From the NCBI GenBank assembly GCA_020746875.1, contig JAGTJL010000014.1:1116001-1180000 (forward strand): a stretch of DNA of 64,000 bases, in the 5' to 3' direction. Origin of the DNA: Rhexocercosporidium sp. MPI-PUGE-AT-0058 (Eukaryota > Ascomycota > Leotiomycetes > Helotiales). Both the position numbers and the translations under genes were made by a program. The notes beneath the pieces are model-generated. The model was not told the origin of the DNA. It ran no database searches and saw nothing but the letters and a program-made list of their open reading frames with translations. Below, piece after piece: positions 58,999 to 64,000 of the stretch (position 1 is its first letter; every line of letters starts with the position of its first letter).

Positions 58999-60014
58999 GA
59001 TAAGCGCGGCTAGGCTAGACAATAATATCAAGCCAAGGAGGATAAGTGGGGTAGAACAAATCGACTTAGAGAAAGGTAGAAGAGGATGATGCGTCGATAT
59101 TTGATGCTAGACCTGACCTTCGATTGTGAGGGGCGAAGAGAAGGAAGATAGAAGCAGAAAGAAGAGGTTTAACCGCTCTTATCTCGCGACTTCCCAGATT
59201 TTACGTAGAGTACGAAAGAGGGTTTCCAGTGGGGTGGGTCTCGTACACCCTTGTAAGGCAAAAAGGTTGTTCTTCCAATCAACAGTCTGAAATCCAAGAA
59301 TTTTCTCCATTAACTTCCTCCAATGTCCAAGCAGAATACTTGGGCTGTATTCCCCGCATTCCCAGGTTCCAGGTACGTAAGCTCCGTAAGGTACGAAAAC
59401 GAAAGGTGCAGTAGTGCTCGATTAGCGAGCCGAAGATAAGCAAGTTAGCCGCTCTTATCTCGCGTTTTCCCAGATTTCAGTTACACCAGTGCTCGATTAG
59501 GGTTGAGCCAAAGAGCGAACCAGCCGCTTTTATCTCGGCCGAAGTCAAGTAAGATGGTGGACTAGGTTAACCGCTCTTATCTCGCGCTCTCCCCAAATTT
59601 TAGGTAACAGTCGGTTGCTCTTCAATCTACCTAGGGTAGTTTGACTAATGGTGCTCGGTTAGTGCCGAGCTGAGGTCCAACGGAAGATAGAGATGGAGAC
59701 AGTGTATACGCAGCCTACATACTGTCCCTCGCGAGTGATATTGTGGTGGCGCTGGTTGGTGCTCACCTTGGCGAAAATGTACAGAATGTCTCATGATGAA
59801 GGGAAGTGTGCTGGGCCATCAAAGACTCAAATCCGTGCGTCCGTCAAGAGGGCGAACCAACTGCCAGACCTGTCTTAGTCTCAGAATCCTGGGGTCACAT
59901 GTTTCGCATAAACATTCTCATATGGACAAGTAGAACATGGGTGTGGTGATATAAATCGGCGAGTAGCTCCTGTACAGAAATCGCAAGAGTAGACGTGATA
60001 ATTCTCGTGCACTG
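58999..60014. promoter_or_regulatory. divergent promoter with repeated GATA/CCG array
   Basis: About 1 kb between factor 2 and the transporter. Four copies of CCGCTCTTATCTCGCG or a close variant lie at 59173-59188, 59449-59464, 59524-59538 (variant ending in CGG) and 59571-59586. The last three are embedded in imperfect repeats of about 75-80 bp that also carry RGTGCTCGRTTAG (59413-59425, 59488-59500, 59650-59662). The core TTATCT is a GATA-factor site; the flanking CCG and CGC/CGG triplets resemble Zn2Cys6 half-sites. Confidence 0.65.
59413..59662 (+). repeat. imperfect tandem repeats in divergent promoter
   Basis: Units begin at about 59413 and 59488, with a third boundary at 59650 (spacings 75 and 162, about twice 80). 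Each carries RGTGCTCGRTTAG, then CCGCTYTTATCTCG and, in most copies, a CCCAGATTT-like stretch. Sequence between the shared blocks has diverged, which suggests an older duplication in which only these blocks were kept. Confidence 0.6.
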
Positions 60015-62066
60015 ATGATGGCCCCCAACCAGGACTTAGAGGCAGCCAGACAGGGTGCTAACGCACCAACCCTTGGTGACTTACGCCTGTCTCCGGGAAC
60101 AGTTTTCCTGTCACATGGTTGGTTGCCTTCACTACAAACACTTGGACAGGACAGCGTTGATTAAACCGTTAGCTGAGGATGTCACGATAATTCTTCAACC
60201 GCAGCCCTCTGAAGATCCCAATGATCCTTTGGTAAAGAATACGATCCTTATAGACAACGGCACGCGCTAATCAGCAGAACTAGAACTGGTCAAATTTTCG
60301 GAAGACGGTCAACTTTTCTCTCGTTTTATTCTACACGCTCCTCGGGTTTGCGGTGTACGTCTCAAGACAAGCAGGCATCAGGAGTTGTACTAGCTGACTG
60401 ATCGGTTACAGCATCACTGTCCAGACGCCTTTATGGGCTCCCATAAACGAGGAGCTTGGGTTCTCATATACCGCTCTGAATAACGGATACGCTACCAATG
60501 TAGCTGCCTTGGCTGTTGGTTGTGTATTTTTCGTCCCAGTGGCTCTTAAATATGGTCGTCGACCGATATATTTGACCACCACTCTCCTTATGTTGTTGTC
60601 ATGCATATGGCAGGCGAAGATGACTAATTTGGCCGACCTCTACCTGTCTGTTTTCCTGTCAGGCCTCGCTAGCGCTGTCAACGAGGCTCTGATTCAAATC
60701 ACAGTACGTGTTTCTTCCGAATCATGCCGTAGCAACTCTAACAGGTCGAATGGATTGCAGATTTGTTTTTCGTACATCAACGAGGTACGATGAACGGAAT
60801 CTATATTATCATCGTGGCAATAGGGGTAGGTATTACGAATCTGTTTGATATTACGGAGGCTAATTACTCGCTAGAATTACCTTGGACCAGTGGCATCTGG
60901 TTACATAGCAAACTCCCAAGGCTGGGCATGGTCATTCTGGTGGACTGGTATTTTGTTCGGCATTGCGAACGTGCTGATGCTTTTCTTTTACGAAGAAACG
61001 AAATACATAGGGCCCATCATGACTGGCCTCCGCCAAGCGGATGAATCAGACCCGAGTCAACACACCAGACCCAACCATTCTGGAGCAGCCAAGGAAAAGG
61101 AAACTCTAGGGGTTGACCCTGTACCAACAGTATCTCATCCAACGGAATCGTCCGTCCTCGATAATCGGAATATACCTCTGAAATCCTACCGCGAGCGACT
61201 ACCCTGGTTCGTGAGCAGTCCAGGGTCATTCGCAAGCTTTATCCGCCATATATATCAACCCTTTCAAGTCATGGTCTTGTTTCCTATTGTAACGTTTGCA
61301 TGCTTTCAATACGGCACTGCAATCGTCTGGCTTGCCATTCTTGCAACAACCGAAGCCAGTCTTTTTGCTTACCCCCGTACAGCTTCGGGACCATTGCCAT
61401 TGGAAATCTGAATATTGCACCTTTCATTGGCTTTCTCTTGGGAGCTGTGTTCGGTGGTCCAGTCAACGATTGGTTGATAATTCGTCTGGCCAGACGGAAC
61501 AAAGGCATTTATGAGCCGGAAATGCGCTTCCATCTCTACATAATTCCGGTTCTAGCAGTGACAGCAGGCCTGCTTATGTATGGTCTCACCCTTGCCAAGG
61601 TATATCAGCCCTAAATATGAAAGAACTTGGGGCTAACCGGTCGTTAGGGAATGCACTGGATCCTCCCGGCCGTTGGCTCAGGGATAATGTCTTTTGGTAT
61701 CGCTGCTATGATGGACATCAACCTCAGCTATCTAATAGATGCACACAAAGAGGTTAGTATCCGTGGATGTCCCTTATGCATGAAGTTTTCCTCATTAATT
61801 GAATACAGATCCTCGGAGATGGCATGGTTGCAGTTACCTTTGTTCGCAATGCCATAGCGACGGTCATTGTGTTTGTACTCCCTCCGTGGCTGAAAGGCAT
61901 GGGCACTTATAACATGTTCGCCCTCATAGGGGTATTGGCTCTCGCATCTGGTTTGATGTTCGTACCCATGATGATGTATGGCAAAAGGGTGCGCATTGCT
62001 TGCGCTAGTAGATATGCCAGATACGCCCAAAAGCAGTTCAATCCCCGGTTGATCCAATCCGACTAA
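60015..62066 (+). pseudogene. MFS transporter with one-base frameshift
   Basis: Exon blocks 60015-60109, 60150-60231, 60284-60354, 60412-60703, 60745-60825, 60875-61599, 61648-61752 and 61809-62066 give about 569 residues, full length for a 12-TM major facilitator. Recognisable parts: PSEDPNDPL then NWSNFRKTVNFSL (start of TM1), GRRPIYLTTTLLM (loop 2-3 signature), QITVEWIADLFFVHQRGTMNG, NYLGPVASGYIANSQGWAW, and FLLGAVFGGPVNDWLIIRLARRN in the second half. Within the sixth block the run of five Cs at 61372-61376 should be six to pass from FAYP to PYSFGTIAIG, so the frame is broken. The first intron (40 bp, GTCACA donor) is weak. Position beside an amidase and factor 2 suggests import of the cluster substrate. 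Confidence 0.75.
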
Positions 62067-62367
62067 GCGTCAAGACGCTGGTATGTAGCTCATGTTAGAT
62101 TTTCTAGCAATACAGTCAACGTGGTTTATGAAGACCCTACTCATATCAAGAACCCGATCACTTTTCACGATTATATAGCCAACTAGTTTTGAGACCGGCT
62201 TTTACAACAATTATAAATGTCTACTCAAACCCCAAGGATCCCGAGTGATCTCAGCTATTGAGGCTATTCAGTCATCTAAAAGCAAAGTCGTCGTATGTTA
62301 GCAAAAATCTGTAATGTACTTTACCCTATCCTACACCTACCGATAGAATGAATTTGCGGTACTACTC
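62067..62367. other. intergenic
   Basis: 3' flank of the transporter up to the MITE-like element. No gene is seen. Confidence 0.5.
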
Positions 62368-62773
62368 CACCAGGGGGTGCAGGATTTCGTGGGACTATAA
62401 CCGAGAACTCCATCAACTTCAAGAAGTAATTAAAACCACAACTTTTAATAACATCTTTCAAAAATAGGATTTCGAATATTAAATATAAACCTTTAAAATC
62501 TTGTAACAATAGTTTCTTTTTATTTACGTTATATCTTGTGTAAATTGTGTTTAAAAATAATAACTTTTTGCTTTTTAAATTTCTTTAATTAATAAATACT
62601 TATAATCACAAGTCTTAAATTAACAAGTAGAACTTTAATTTCAAAGTATTAAGTATTTATTTCTTTAATTTTAAGTCTTTTTATTATTAGGTGGTTATTT
62701 AATAAAGTCCTGAAAAGTCTAATTTTTGGTGGGGTTTCCGATTCTGTCCCACGAATTCCTGCACCCCCTGGTG
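62368..62773. mobile_element. MITE-like non-autonomous DNA element, 406 bp
   Basis: 28-bp terminal inverted repeats at 62368-62395 and 62746-62773 match at 27 of 28 positions; the outer end reads CACCAGGGGGTGCAGG. The interior is very AT-rich, unlike its surroundings, and has no coding frame. CTC flanks both ends (62365-62367 and 62774-62776), consistent with a 3-bp target-site duplication as made by CACTA- or PIF/Harbinger-type transposases. The superfamily cannot be fixed from one copy. Confidence 0.8.
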
Positions 62774-63654
62774 CTCGTCGTGATCGCCAACTAGCAAAAT
62801 ATAAATTAACTAAACTAGAACAGTAAGTCATTATTCAACCTTCACTTGGCTTAGATTCATGAGGGGTTGTACCCGGCTGTCAGAAAGGACAGCACTTCAG
62901 AGCCAGCAATGCCTAGGCCAGCCAGTAGTTCAGAATTTTTCGCCCTAAAGCACTGTTGAGACGAGTATCTGTTTCAAAATCCCCACGTAGTAGATACACC
63001 ATAACAAACTCCAGACTATCTCTACAAATCCATCCTATACATTAATATATCCCCAGCAAGAAAAAAGGGCAGCATAATTGGGCTATCACCTATGAGAGCG
63101 GCGGAGGTTCTGGTCTTTCGGGCACGGAGAAGAGTACTATGTAAAGAGTAGACGAGCCACGGTATGAAGGAGCAGGTGAAGAAGCTCTTCTCTTTAACAG
63201 AGAGAGACTTCTGGTTTCAATGTCAATGAGGATTAGATGGATTATAGTTGTGGTGCTTGAAGGGTTGAGAATGTGAGAAATGGGAAGACGAGTTTTTGTT
63301 GAAGGAGGAGATTGATAGAAAAGGGCGCGAATATGTATGAGGCTGAGTCTAACTTAGGAGGAAACGAAACATTTCTTGGAATCTATTCGAATATATATCT
63401 GCGAAGGTCCAAGACCGATTGCAAATCTTCTGGACTTGAATAGAAGTTGATGAGCAGTCAGAGACGGGAAGATAATATTGAAACTTGATAACGACGGGAC
63501 AAGTCTGAAGATAAAGAAATCCCATACATTTAATCCCACACACTCTCTCTCTTTCTCTTTCTCCAGCATTCCCTCCCTCCTTCCATTCACTCCTCATCGT
63601 CTAAATTCTGCTCCGTTCAGATAAACCATTCCCCTAGCACGAAAACCAATCGAT
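62774..63654. other. intergenic
   Basis: Spacer between the MITE-like element and the right-edge gene. ORFs near 63349-63597 come from C/T-rich simple sequence and are not called. Confidence 0.45.
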
Positions 63655-64000
63655 CTATTTTGCGCCACCCCATCGAGCTACAGTACCACACCGTTAGCGA
63701 AGAGTTCCACCAACAACCATAACAAACCTCATGCGGAGTAATTTAACAAAACCACTTACATTCGTCCCAAAGCTGCCCAACATACGGAACTGTGAACACA
63801 TCATTATTATTCGTCACCGTAATAAAGCCTGTATACATCGGCAGCAACAGATCAACAGCATCATCACCCCAAGTAGCCGGATCCGGAACTGGTGCCACAA
63901 TATCCACAAATACCATTTTGCTCCCACCGCCACCGATAGTGACTTCAGAAGTAGGGAACCTGGCAGAGCCGTAGAATGGGTACATATTATTGTACGTCTC
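63655..64000 (-). CDS. C-terminal part of a probable secreted subtilisin-like protease (partial)
   Basis: The frame is open from the right edge (64000) leftward. Exon parts are 64000-63760 and 63677-63655, with an intron at 63678-63759 (GTAAGT donor, GTAG acceptor). The last about 85 residues read FYGSARFPTSEVTIGGGGSK, then MVFVDIV, then PMYTGFITVTNNNDVFTVPYVGQLWDE and a short SRWGGAK end. The pattern of a strand, GFITVTNN and a TVPYVG stretch resembles the Fn3-like region after the catalytic domain of fungal PA-containing subtilases. The catalytic part is outside the window, so the call is tentative. Confidence 0.4.

Noticed and set aside
63349..63597. Two overlapping minus-strand frames of about 80 codons
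   Set aside because: They derive from a C/T-rich simple-sequence stretch.

Overview
The window is nuclear DNA of a filamentous ascomycete. Nearly every gene has short (40-117 bp) GT-AG introns. The gene families are typical of Pezizomycotina: Ppo-type fatty-acid oxygenase, GH7 cellobiohydrolase with a CBM1 domain, Zn2Cys6 regulators, an NLR with a SesB-like esterase domain, and an alternative oxidase. A plant-associated or litter-decaying leotiomycete-like fungus fits, but that placement is an inference. All exon joins below were made by eye from reading frame and splice signals, without transcripts.

Layout. 1-8 kb: a broken 2OG-Fe(II) oxygenase running off the left edge, a Mnn2-like mannosyltransferase homologue that has lost its DxD motif, and a secreted modular repeat protein whose internal modules are single phase-1/phase-1 exons. 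8-16.4 kb: a very large SesB-NACHT-ankyrin NLR gene with an in-frame TAG in the esterase domain and a fresh 78-bp in-frame tandem duplication among the ankyrin repeats. 20-30.4 kb: a linoleate diol synthase/Ppo oxygenase, a secreted M28 aminopeptidase, and a pseudo-hydrolase/patatin fusion. 32-37.3 kb: a disordered hypothetical protein, a damaged small membrane-protein gene, and a HET-like protein. 37.8-47.8 kb: a GH7 cellobiohydrolase with two perfect GGCTAAA sites in its promoter region, a mitochondrial alternative oxidase, and a Golgi/ER GH47 mannosidase.

49-62 kb looks like a catabolic gene cluster: aldehyde dehydrogenase, Zn2Cys6 factor 1, RidA-family deaminase, a small membrane protein, amidase, Zn2Cys6 factor 2 and an MFS transporter. 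The promoters of the amidase, factor 2 and the transporter share a repeated element in which a GATA site (nitrogen regulation) sits between CCG and CGC/CGG triplets. This is the best candidate for an undescribed system: uptake and breakdown of a nitrogen-containing compound. The transporter carries a one-base frameshift in a C-run. The right end has a 406-bp AT-rich element with 28-bp terminal inverted repeats (MITE-like) and the 3' end of a probable subtilisin-type protease gene.

No tRNA, rRNA or CRISPR was found. Several genes are damaged (2OG oxygenase, NLR, membrane protein, MFS transporter). Each single-base case could be a real mutation or a sequencing error.
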